Shown here piece after piece: positions 47,981 through 56,654 of a DNA stretch of 64,000 nt. Each line of letters begins with the position of its first letter. Positions within the stretch are counted from its first letter, which is position 1. A program made the translations under genes and the position numbers. The notes beneath the pieces were generated by a model that ran no database searches, had not been told where the DNA came from, and saw only the letters and a program-made list of their open reading frames with translations. This stretch comes from Eutrigla gurnardus (taxonomy: Eukaryota > Chordata > Actinopteri > Perciformes > Triglidae). Where the stretch lies: NCBI GenBank assembly GCA_963514095.1, contig OY741269.1, forward strand, positions 22,335,415 to 22,399,414, written 5' to 3'.

Positions 47981-48711
47981 ATAAATTTGTGATACCATCC
48001 GACGAGTCCCAGGAAGCGTTGCAGGGCCTTGATGTTGGTAGGCGTCGGATAGGCGGTCACTGCCAACGTCTTTTTGGGATCCACCCGCACGCCTTTCTCC
48101 GAGACAACATGGCCGAGAAACTTAAGTTCACTACAGAGGAAATTGCACTTTTTGAGATTCAGGGTCAGATTGGCCTCACTTAGCCTCTCCATGACATCAT
48201 TGAGATCCTTCAGGTGCTGTTCTGTTGTGGGAGAAAAAACGATGACATCGTCAATGTACACAAAACATATTCTTCCTTTGAGGGCCCCCAGCACCTTCTC
48301 CATAAGGCGCTGGAATGTAGCCCCGGCATTTTTCAACCCAAACGGCATGCACTTAAACTGGTAGAGGCCAATGGGGGTAATGACAGCCGTCTTGGCTTTG
48401 CTCTCTTCCGCCATCGCCACCTGCCAGTATCCTGACTTTAAATCCAGGGTGCTGAAAACAGCAGCCCCGTGCATTGACTCCAACAAATCATGGATGATGG
48501 GCATGGGGTAGGCGTCCTGGTGCGTCTTGGCGTTCAGAGGCCGAAAATCCACACAGAACCTCATGGACTTGTCAGGCTTTGGAACCAGGACCACAGGTGA
48601 GGCCCAAGCGGACTGGGAGGGTTCTATGATGCCATCTTTGAGCAGATGCTCCACATGGTCAATAATAATTTGGCGTTTGTAGGGAGACACTCTACGCTCT
48701 ACAGCGTACTG
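47979..48711 (-). pseudogene. pol: gypsy pol: reverse transcriptase (first copy)
   Basis: Minus strand: RVSPYKRQIIIDHVEHLLKD, the fingers (SAWASPVVLVPKPD; MRFCVDFRPLNAKT), the palm with LKSGYWQVA, MPFGLKNAGATFQRLM and the catalytic FVYIDDVIVF, then FLGHVVSEKG and VGWYHKFIS. It is the better preserved RT copy and contains all main palm motifs. Its upstream end, where protease and gag should be, is cut at about 48,711. There it abuts the plus-strand tyrosine-recombinase ORF head to head. Its downstream end is fused in frame to protease sequence instead of RNase H. Confidence 0.9.
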
Positions 48712-48720
48712 CTGACTGAC

Positions 48721-51549
48721 ATGAAGGCAGCAAGAGAAGACCTGGAGAGGTTCAGAAGAAGAATCTGCTTGTTTCGGACTCATCACAATAAATGTTTAAC
48801 ACGGCATCAGCAGCTGGTTGAAGCCATGGACCACCAAAAGCAGCAGCGGGGATCTGCAGCCCCTGGTCTGTCGCAGCAGCTCAAGGTGGATTTGCCCCCA
48901 GAGGAGACTACCACTACCACCACTGATATAAACCCGCTGAAAGACTTGGTGCTGCTCCTTGCCAAGGAGAAGAACAGTGAGTTACAGGGCGAGACCTCGC
49001 CTGAAAAGTCAGAAGATCAGGAGGAGAGAGACGACCTGGAGGAGGAAATGGACCAGTGCCCTTCAGACCCATACGTTCCTCCACTGAGGAGAACTGAGAG
49101 TGTGTTTCTTACAGAGAAAATGCTTGGGATCTCTGCAGATGAATCTATGATAAGCAGTGAAATAAGTGAGGATGACTATGTGCCTAGTTCTACAGAAGAA
49201 TCGGAGGAAGAAATGAAGCTGCTCGAATCTATAAGACAGTACAGTTCATCGGGTAAGGGACAGAAGTCATCATCCTCTTCCCATTCCATGGCAGATTGTG
49301 AGCTATCAAAATCCTCCAGTGACAAGGATGTAAAAATCTTGACGCTGAAGAAGAAAAACAGTGGCGGTAGAGTGTACAATAAGAGGCACTACTGTATGTA
49401 CTGTTTTAAACCATATGCCAAAATCGCACGGCACTTGGAAAGGAAACACAGCAACTTGGAGGAGGTAGCACGAGCGTTTAGTTATCCAAAAGGATCAGCG
49501 CAGAGAAAGATGCAGTTAAATCTTATTCGGAATAAAGGCAATCTTCGCCACAATTTTGAAGTCCTGGAGGAGGGAAAAGGGGTGCTGGTTCCCTCTCAGC
49601 AAAGCAGTGAACCAGTGAATGTGAAAGAGTATTTGCACTGCATATACTGTGAGGCACTCCTCAAAAGGAAGGTGCTGTGGCGCCACTTGAAAAGATGCAA
49701 ACTGGCAAAGCAAAGAAAAGCTGGAAAGCCAGGCAGAACTAGAGTGCAGTCACTTTGTGCTGCTGGACAGCCTGTCCCAAAGGAGACTAATGGCAAAGTC
49801 TGGGACCTAGTAAATGACACGAATCAAGACAACATAACGGACGTAATTCGTCAAGAAAAATATATTCTGAAGTTAGGAGAACACTTCTACAACAAAAAAG
49901 GCACAGACAAAAGCCAACACCAATACATCAGACAAAAGATGCGGGAAATGGGAAGATTAGTTCTCCAAGCAAAGACCTTTGGAAAGCTGAAAACGATAGA
50001 TGACTTCTTTCTGCCAGCAAACTTCTGCCATGTTGTGAACGCTGTGAAGATGGTCTGTGGATGGAGTGAAAATACCAGCAGCTTCAAGATTCCATCCTTG
50101 GCCCTCAAACTAGGCCATAGCCTAACCAAAATAGCAGATATTGGAGAGTTTGACGCAAGGATGTTTGAGAACAAGAAGGCCCTTGAAAACGTGATGACGT
50201 TCAGGACACTGAAAGAAAAAAAATGGGATGAGTGGGTGTCCTCGCACGCACTGAGGAACCTCAGAGAGTCAAAATGGAATAAACCTCTTCTTATCCCCTA
50301 CTGTGAAGATGTCGTGAGACTACACAACCATATTGACGCAGAAAGGCCTAAGTGTCAATCCAATCTTGAAGCTGCACCAAATAAGAGGAACTGGTTAAGT
50401 CTTGCTAAACTGACGCTCTGTGAAGTGATCGTCTTCAATCGTAGGAGAGAGGGCGAAGTCTCGAAGATGTCCTTGAATGACTTCATGTTGAGAAACACCT
50501 TTGCCAGTAATCCAGATCTTGACCTTGCCTTGACCGACGTGGAAAAGAAGCTCTGCAAATACTTTGAGCGTGTGGAAATCAAAGGTAAGCGGGACAAAAA
50601 GGTCCCCGTCTTACTCAGCCCAGACATGGTGTCCTCCATACAGATGCTGTTGAATTATTGGCAAAAATGTGATGTGCCGGATGAAAATCTGTATTTGTTT
50701 GGAAGACCAGAGGCAGAAAGTCACCTCAGAGGATCTGATGCTATCCGTGCAATGGCATGTGAATGTGGGGCGAAGGACCCTCAAACATTGACGTCAACGA
50801 GACTTAGGAAACAGATGGCAACAATGTCACAAGTACTAAACTTGAGAGACAATGAGGAGGACTGCCTAGCAGGTTTCATGGGTCACAACATCAGAGTCCA
50901 TCGACAATATTACCGGCTCCCTGAAGGGACGTTGCAAGTTGCCAAAGTTGCAAAGTTGCTTATGGCCTGTGGGAGAGGAGAGCTGTCACAATTTAAAGGG
51001 ATGACTCTGGACGAGATCAGTGTTGATCCAAATGAGGAAGTACCTGAAGACAGCTCTCTATCTGGAAGTGAAGATGAAGATAAAGATGTGATGTTGAGTC
51101 CATCCTCTAACTCATCAGGTCAAAGACCAGTGAAAAAGAACAGACCTGTTGAGAGGACACCTACAGAGGAGGACCCAGAGTCTGATGCTTCACCACAGCT
51201 GACCAGAGGTAGATCAAGAACTGTGAAAAGGACCTGGACAGAGGAGGACCTTGAGTCCGAGACCTCATCACAGCCCAGCAGAGGAGAGCCTAGACCTGTG
51301 AAAAAGATGAAGAAACCCATCAAGAGGAGAACAGAGGAGGACGATGAGACTGAGGTCTCTCCACAGCCAAGCAGAGGAGAGCCTAGACCTGTGAAAAAGA
51401 TGAAGAAACCCATCAAGAGGAGAACAGAGGAGGACGATGAGACTGAGATCTCTCCACAGCCAAGCAGAGGAGAGCCTAGACCTGTGAAAAAGATGAAGAA
51501 ACCCATCAAGAGGAGAACAAAGGAGGACACCTGGGGCCTCATGTACTAA
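48721..51549 (+). CDS. Zinc-finger/tyrosine-recombinase-like protein (Crypton-like YR)
   Basis: Intronless ORF of 942 codons from the ATG at 48,721. An in-frame ATG at 48,646 lies in antisense gypsy RT and is not its natural start. The N-terminal part is acidic. Two zinc-finger-like motifs follow: CMYCFKPYAKIARHLERKH (about 49,393) and CIYCEALLKRKVLWRHLKRC (about 49,639). The C-terminal half shows the tyrosine-recombinase pattern: box I Arg in NRRREGEVSKM (about 50,446), Lys in EIKGKRDKKVPVLLS (50,581), box II Arg in TSTRLRKQMATM (50,806; Thr where His is usual), then MGHNIRVHRQYY (from 50,878), whose second Tyr fits the nucleophile. Such enzymes cut and rejoin DNA; Crypton and DIRS elements use them. 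Three 31-residue basic/acidic repeats end the protein, truncated at the LTR join. Substrate and exact family are unknown. Confidence 0.8.
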   Translation: MKAAREDLERFRRRICLFRTHHNKCLTRHQQLVEAMDHQKQQRGSAAPGLSQQLKVDLPPEETTTTTTDINPLKDLVLLLAKEKNSELQGETSPEKSEDQEERDDLEEEMDQCPSDPYVPPLRRTESVFLTEKMLGISADESMISSEISEDDYVPSSTEESEEEMKLLESIRQYSSSGKGQKSSSSSHSMADCELSKSSSDKDVKILTLKKKNSGGRVYNKRHYCMYCFKPYAKIARHLERKHSNLEEVARAFSYPKGSAQRKMQLNLIRNKGNLRHNFEVLEEGKGVLVPSQQSSEPVNVKEYLHCIYCEALLKRKVLWRHLKRCKLAKQRKAGKPGRTRVQSLCAAGQPVPKETNGKVWDLVNDTNQDNITDVIRQEKYILKLGEHFYNKKGTDKSQHQYIRQKMREMGRLVLQAKTFGKLKTIDDFFLPANFCHVVNAVKMVCGWSENTSSFKIPSLALKLGHSLTKIADIGEFDARMFENKKALENVMTFRTLKEKKWDEWVSSHALRNLRESKWNKPLLIPYCEDVVRLHNHIDAERPKCQSNLEAAPNKRNWLSLAKLTLCEVIVFNRRREGEVSKMSLNDFMLRNTFASNPDLDLALTDVEKKLCKYFERVEIKGKRDKKVPVLLSPDMVSSIQMLLNYWQKCDVPDENLYLFGRPEAESHLRGSDAIRAMACECGAKDPQTLTSTRLRKQMATMSQVLNLRDNEEDCLAGFMGHNIRVHRQYYRLPEGTLQVAKVAKLLMACGRGELSQFKGMTLDEISVDPNEEVPEDSSLSGSEDEDKDVMLSPSSNSSGQRPVKKNRPVERTPTEEDPESDASPQLTRGRSRTVKRTWTEEDLESETSSQPSRGEPRPVKKMKKPIKRRTEEDDETEVSPQPSRGEPRPVKKMKKPIKRRTEEDDETEISPQPSRGEPRPVKKMKKPIKRRTKEDTWGLMY
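51281..51520 (+). repeat. 93-bp tandem repeats in the YR gene, about 2.6 units
   Basis: Units starting GAGGAGAGCCTAGACCTGTG begin at 51,281, 51,374 and 51,467. Each encodes 31 residues containing PSRGEPRPVKKMKKPIKRR and an EEDDETE block. Units are nearly identical, so the expansion is recent. The third is cut by the join to LTR sequence at AAAGGAGGAC (51,519-51,528). Confidence 0.9.
51519..51533 (+). repeat. Start of the truncated right LTR copy
   Basis: AAAGGAGGACACCTG matches the minus-strand LTR at 43,435-43,421. The first ten bases are also compatible with the YR 93-bp repeat (AGAGGAGGAC), so the junction is a microhomology. The first 198 bp or so of U3 are missing in this LTR copy. The LTR resumes after the Harbinger insertion at 53,355. 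Confidence 0.65.
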
Positions 51550-51811
51550 GAATTGCGTGGATTTCCTACTGAAACATGGCGTACGCTAGAATCCAGAAAC
51601 TGTCGTACGCACAAAAAAAATCAGATGTATCAAAGTGTGCGTACACATGGATCCAAGCACTTTTCCTTTGTACATCCCAATCAACGTGGAATTAAGCGCA
51701 CATGTGGAAGTGCTAAACTCCTCCCTGTCCACGCCTCCATTTAAATATGCAAATGAATTTAAATAGGGCCTGCACCGGGGATTCCCCTCTCTGCACCATC
51801 AGATCTACAAA

Positions 51812-52104
51812 ATGAAAAAGGGAAGAAGCGCAACTTCACCGAGTCTGAGCTCGAAACGCTCTTAAACGAAGTCGAGACTCGAAGAACAGTATTATTTGGT
51901 AGCCTCTCATCAGGCATAAACACACAAAAAAAGAAATGTGAGTGGGAGCGTGTGTGTGAGGCAGTGAATACTGTGGGGTCGGAGCAGCGCACACTCCCTG
52001 AAATAAAAAAGAAATGGTCCGACGTGAAGGTGGAGGTGAAGAGGAGGATTTCGGCCCACCGCCGAAGCGTGACCGCAACGGGCGGGGGGACAGGAGGATA
52101 TTAA
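51812..52104 (+). pseudogene. Harbinger Myb/SANT-like gene (frameshifted at start)
   Basis: An ATG at 51,812 is followed within a few codons by a one-base frame change in the A/G run AAAAAGGGAAGAAG. The +1 frame then reads KKRNFTESELETLLNEVETR, RTVLFGSLSSGINTQKKKCE, WERVCEAVNTVGSEQRTLPE and IKKKWSDVKVEVKRRISAHR, ending at TAA 52,102-52,104. This is a complete trihelix/Myb-SANT DNA-binding domain of the kind encoded next to Harbinger transposases. The usual C-terminal part is absent. Apart from the small indel it looks little decayed. Confidence 0.75.
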
Positions 52105-52364
52105 TATATTATATATTATATTATTATATATATTAATGACTGCAGAAGTGCGCCGTGGCTACTGCAGTGTGACATTTCCAACTTTACGCACGCGTTTATC
52201 GACACAAATACTGAACACAAGGAGACAATAAAGGGCTTGTTAGATAGCTCTGCAGCTCTATTTTCACCAGGGAAAAACAAATGCACATATTTGAATGCAC
52301 GTGCCCAAATGGGCATCGTGCTGGTTTACATTCGGGGCGCAATTAAACGGATACATTTACTCAC

Positions 52365-53034
52365 CGAGAAGCCACCCATCGCGCACCGTGCCAGCCTCCA
52401 GCCTGTTACCAACCATGTAAGAATGAACGAGCGTTGAACCAGGCCACCTTGCCACGATGTTGGTGAGCTGCATTTGCGCATCACATATTATTTGAACATT
52501 TATTGAATGAAAATGTTTCCTGTTGACAAAAACAAATTCATCCTGTGATGGCGCTTTTAAAGCAACATGTGTGCAGTCAATAGCTCTGATTACATTAGGG
52601 AAACCGGCTCTTGCTGCAAATTGCGCTTTAATGTTGGCCTGTTCAACAGCATTGTATGGGAATTTGATGTACCTGGATGACATTCTTATGATCCCGTCCC
52701 ACACAGCTGGCATGGCTCGGCTCAGAGTGGACTGGCACACTCCTGACCGATCGGCCAGTTCCCTCTGGAAGGCTCCTGTTGCCAGAAACCCCAGAGTGGT
52801 CAGCACCTGTGTGGGCACGGACAACCCCTGGCTCCTGGCTGTGTTTCTTTCTAGGGCCGGCCGCAGCTCTGCGCACAGCTCCAGTAACACTGGCCTCGGC
52901 AACCTTAAACGACTCATGAGCCAGTTGTCGTCATTTGCTAACATATCCTCCCGTTCTCTAAACACCCTCTCACGTCTGATGTTACCGTTTGCGATGTCTT
53001 CTAACAAGGCCAAGGCTGCCATTGTTAATGCCAT
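52365..53034 (-). pseudogene. HARBI-type transposase, first coding exon
   Basis: From ATG at 53,034 (minus) 223 codons read openly: an N-terminal helical region, the DNA-binding segment LTTLGFLATGAFQRELADRS and GVCQSTLSRAM, then the DDE core start VIRAIDCTHVALKAPSQDEF with the first catalytic Asp (about residue 153), and FVNRKHFHSINVQIICDAQM. The second catalytic Asp, usually in a 'PGS.HDS' motif, is not visible: PGSTLVHSY is found. The exon ends GGCTTCTCG/GTGAGTAAAT, a canonical 5' splice site where the family continues with 'GDSGY'. No downstream exon exists before the Myb-like gene, so the enzyme is truncated. The gene would be converted to a mobile-element helicase-free DDE transposase only with that exon; here it is inactive. 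Confidence 0.85.
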
Positions 53035-53354
53035 TTTTTCATCACTTTGTGCATGCTTTTATATTCATCCATATGATTGCAAACACGTGTGTGTTAATTG
53101 TCCATTAATGTGTCTCTGATGTGCACATTACTCTGAGGACTAATTGTTTTCACATAATTAACAGTTTCCCAGCATCACCTCAGAGTGTCGCCAAAGGAAC
53201 AATAGCTGTAGAAACGTGCGTACGCCAGCCATGAAGCTGCCGTGGGACACCGCACATTTCCACGCTCATTTCACTTTTGATACATCTGAACGTTGGTGTG
53301 GAAAATTACGTACGCCATGTTTTTGTGCGTACGCAACATTGATACATGAGGCCC

Positions 53355-54011
53355 CTGGTGAGGGTCGGAGGAGATGGTGGACGGCTGGCGGTAGAGGGGG
53401 GAGAGCGGTGTAACTTAGACTGCGTTGTATCGGACGGAGCCGAGACACGGACTAAGCAAACGGAGCCACCAGTAGAGTTTCCCTCCTGGTCCGGCGGAGC
53501 CCAGTCGAGTTTCCCTCCTGGTCTGGCGGAAGCCAGTTGAGTTTCCCTCCTGGTTGACTCTGTTCCCGGTGGACTGACACAAAGGACCGCGGGTAAACGG
53601 GGTGAGACTGACTCCTTTTGTTTGTTTGTTTTTCCTCCGGCGCACGAGCCGCTTGGCGTTGTATTGTTCCTGAGTATCGGAAAGTTTGTGACTTGTGGAC
53701 ATATTTATCGTGAACCATTCGGTTCAATAAGTGATATTTCGTTTGGGGGGGGGGGGGTTATTTACTTAATTTACAAAGTGTAAAGACCGGGGTTTTTTGC
53801 GTGCCTTGTATGTAATTAATTTATTTTGGTGATCATTTTGCGCTCAGAGCGGCCGAGCTGGGAAAGCCCGTCTAAATTAAAAGAGACGTGGATCTTTACG
53901 TTAAATTGCACCACGGTGGCGTTTCGTTTGTTTAATTTTTACATGAAGTCTATTTTTCCATGAACCCCTTGGAGAGTTAATGTTCAGCCCAGAACAAGGC
54001 TGCGCGTTACA
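53355..54011 (+). repeat. Inverted, 5'-truncated gypsy LTR copy (right end)
   Basis: Reverse complement of 42,766-43,423 with very few differences (for example CCACCAGTAGAG versus CCGCCAGTAGAG, and a pure G14 run where the left copy has one interruption). It ends GCGCGTTACA at 54,011, the same U5 end that forms the left edge of the block. Together with 51,519-51,533 it lacks only about 198 bp of U3. High identity to the left copy implies recent formation or gene conversion. Confidence 0.88.
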
Positions 54012-54015
54012 CACT
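54012..54015. repeat. Target-site duplication CACT, right
   Basis: CACT directly after the right LTR edge, matching 42,762-42,765. Chance agreement of four bases is about 1 in 256, so this is supportive and not decisive. Confidence 0.6.
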
Positions 54016-56650
54016 TTTTGAGCCGATATCATAATGATATTCAAGTCACAACATGGCTATACATTTTGCATTTTGAACACCACCTACAGGCTCCGCGTTG
54101 GCGTAGATTCATGCAGCAACGTGTATTACATGTCTAAAAGTTTCCTGGGTTTTGATCTTGGCGAGTGCACCTCTTACTTTAAGAATTTAGATTGCCTTAA
54201 GGTCAACAAGGACTTCTGGTAGTTTCTTCGTAGATGATAAATTCAATTTTAAATTAAATCTGACTGAACGAACTGTGTATTTTTCCCCACAACACCACTT
54301 GTGTACAACGACAACTGAAACAACGCAAAAGCAAATACGGCCTTGACTGCCTTGCTCAAGGGGCCAATAGTACAGACGATGGAATATCACTCACAGAGAC
54401 AGATTTTTTAGTTTACAGCCAAACTTGTTGCTTCTTTGTCACAAACCTAACCTGTACTTTGCGCCCACCCACCTGGAGAAAATATATTAATGTTGTTTGT
54501 ACAACATTGTATCTGGGAGCCAACACCATCCTGCTGCAATGATGAACAATAAAGCAAGGAAAAAGCAATTTCAGGTGGGTGAAGCTCCACCTGCAGAGGT
54601 CCATTACTGTCACAGCTGCAATGTAGAACTCAAGAATTTTCCGCTTTAGAAGAATATTTTGTGTTGCTTCGTACAACCTGTACCCCTAAATCCGGAAAAC
54701 CTCTTGCTTCTATATAGTTCAGTCAACGTTTAGAGATAAAATGCCTAACAAGCAGCTTCAAAGTGATTTTCCAGAAAACAAAGCACATAAATCTAAATAC
54801 AAATGGGAGATAATAAAAAAAAATCATCACAAAGTGTGTGTGTGTGTGTGTGTGTGTGTTTTATACCAAAGGGCAACAGCAGGGCAGTTTGTATTCAGAG
54901 GACAATCATTAACGAGACTGCAGCAGAGAGACCAAGAGAGAATAGATAGTTATAGCTGAACTATGCAATTCTTTTTATGTTTTAGCCCAGCCATCCCTTC
55001 ATCTTGCCGGATGACCAAGAGTATTTTTTAAAAGGTATATTGTTTTTATTCTTCAAACGTAGAATAATAACGGACTGTGGCATTTAGAAATTTCAATCCC
55101 AATTCCCCGCTGAGCACGAAACATTACCTTTCCCAAACTATTCAAAGTGCTTTGCCCCACTCACTGTAAAAAGCACACATTTATATCTTAACATCTGTCT
55201 GACTCCTACTGATAGTGTGCTGTACGAACCACTTTGCACCATTTCTATTTTCGATGCGTGCATCACTTGGCGGCTCCTGACGCAGGTGTAGTTTGACATT
55301 TGACAGGAATGTTTTGGATCTTAGCTGGATTTGTTGTGATGCCCACGCTGCTCGTGGCTTATGACTGATTGCTCCTTTAAAATCAAAGTTCTTTCTCCCC
55401 CACATCCCTTTCAACCTTCAACTTGTCTCCCTCTCATCCCTCATTGCCCTCCTCTTCCTCTATTTTCCTCTCTTCTTGCCTCTTCCACTTCCTCCCTGCC
55501 TCCAGCTCTGCACTTTACTTCCTCTCTTACATCCTCCCCCCATGTCTTCCCTCCATCTCTGTCCACCTTGCATTCACATCCTCCTGTCCTCTCCCCCCCT
55601 TCCATGCTGCCTGTGGTGTTTATGTCAGACAGGGGGGGAATCACCCAGCCCCCCTGGAGATCTGGTACTTGGTGTGGAGAATTGTAAATCAAGGAACCCA
55701 GAAGCCCGATTCCTCTCTAAACTGTGCGACTTGTAAAAGAGGCGACAGAAAGTGATGCAGTGGACCGACGTGCTACAAGGACCAGAAAACACAGGTTAGA
55801 GGATGTCAGATGATCCGTCGTCGTGAGGAATGGCGTGAATGTTAGTGGCCTCGGAGTTAACAAACCGTGACGAGTTGCTTCTCGTAAATCGGTTTGCCAT
55901 CTTCTCTGACTTTCTACAGGTACCCTTTTGAAGTTTATTAGACTGAGTACATCACACAACTTGATATGCAGGGTTTAGTGTGTGTGTGTGTGTGTGTGTG
56001 TATACACACCTGTCTATGTCTATTACCAGAGCAGAAAATAATGACGGGAGTGATGCAGACTCTAGGGTGTAAATGAAAGTAAATGATCCAAAACTTACAC
56101 AGTGTATTCCTTCCCTACTTTCCATTCTGTTTTCCTATTGCTTTATGCAATGCCATAGTGTATATTTCGCTATACTGTGCAATATTATAGATACAGCAAT
56201 GGTCCCAGCAAATCCCCTCTGTTCTGTTACAACAACAGGGAGAGGATTCAGGGACATTTTCTCGAGGCAATGGTGAGGAACAGGCTTACTAGTTGGCGAC
56301 TGGGTTTGCAGATCAGGTAACAAGAAAGCAGGAGAAGGAACAGATGGCTGGACGCAAAGGCCACGAGCAACAGGGCAACACTGACAATCTGGCAAGGAGC
56401 AGGTGGAGATGGGCTGCTATGAGTTCAAAGATGATTGATTGGGATATTAGGGACAGGTGAGCAGGTGGATGTAGGAGTCAGGTGACTGAGAAAGTCTGGG
56501 GTAAGTAATGAATGGGTGTACTATTAATATGATCTGATATTACCAATATGTCAGTTTGTACCACGAAATGTTTATCCACTGGTTATCAAAATACTCTGTG
56601 TGTGTGTGTGGGTCTGGGTTTCCCTACGCCAATTTTTGAATTAAGTACAT
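54016..56650. other. Non-coding stretch with a polypyrimidine tract
   Basis: GT arrays occur at about 54,835-54,860 and 55,979-56,001. Between about 55,390 and 55,620 the plus strand is strongly C/T-rich. It ends at a TTTATGTCAG that resembles a 3' splice site, but the sequence after it gives no exon I recognise. Confidence 0.45.
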
Positions 56651-56654
56651 GCAA

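Larger units (their letters stand above)
51534..53354. mobile_element. Harbinger-type DNA transposon 2, inserted in the right LTR
   Basis: A 1,821-bp element whose left end GGGCCTCATGTA is the inverse of its right end TACATGAGGCCC. Subterminal homology extends about 50 bp (shared ACATGGCGTACG). It is flanked by CTG (51,531-51,533 and 53,355-53,357). The left LTR carries the empty site ACACCTGGTGAG with one CTG, which proves the insertion point and the 3-bp duplication. It contains a transposase first exon (minus) and a Myb-like gene (plus), transcribed toward each other. The transposase C-terminal exon is missing, so it is non-autonomous. Confidence 0.92.
42766..54011. mobile_element. Composite gypsy retroelement with inverted LTR ends
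   Basis: An 11.2-kb block starts TGTAACGCGCAGCC and ends GGCTGCGCGTTACA. Both edges are the 3' (U5) end of one LTR, because the right LTR copy is inverted relative to the left. Flanking CACT repeats suggest that the whole block integrated once. On the minus strand it carries a rearranged gypsy pol running into the complete left LTR. On the plus strand it carries a tyrosine-recombinase-like ORF running into the U3-truncated right LTR. The two halves meet head to head at about 48,711. No gag, primer-binding site or 5' LTR is visible. Two Harbinger elements inserted later at 43,864 and 51,534. An alternative is two gypsy insertions joined by deletion, or an assembly chimera. Confidence 0.7.

Noticed and set aside
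48646..48720. First 25 codons of the longest plus-strand ORF as part of the YR protein
   Set aside because: They translate antisense gypsy RT; the gene-specific sequence begins just before the ATG at 48,721.
42766..54011. Polinton/Maverick or other giant DNA transposon with long inverted ends
   Set aside because: The inverted ends are gypsy LTRs next to gypsy integrase and a purine tract; no DNA polymerase B, ATPase or capsid genes are present.
55600..55760. Exon after the polypyrimidine tract
   Set aside because: Frames give short peptides without a known motif, and no clear donor site follows.
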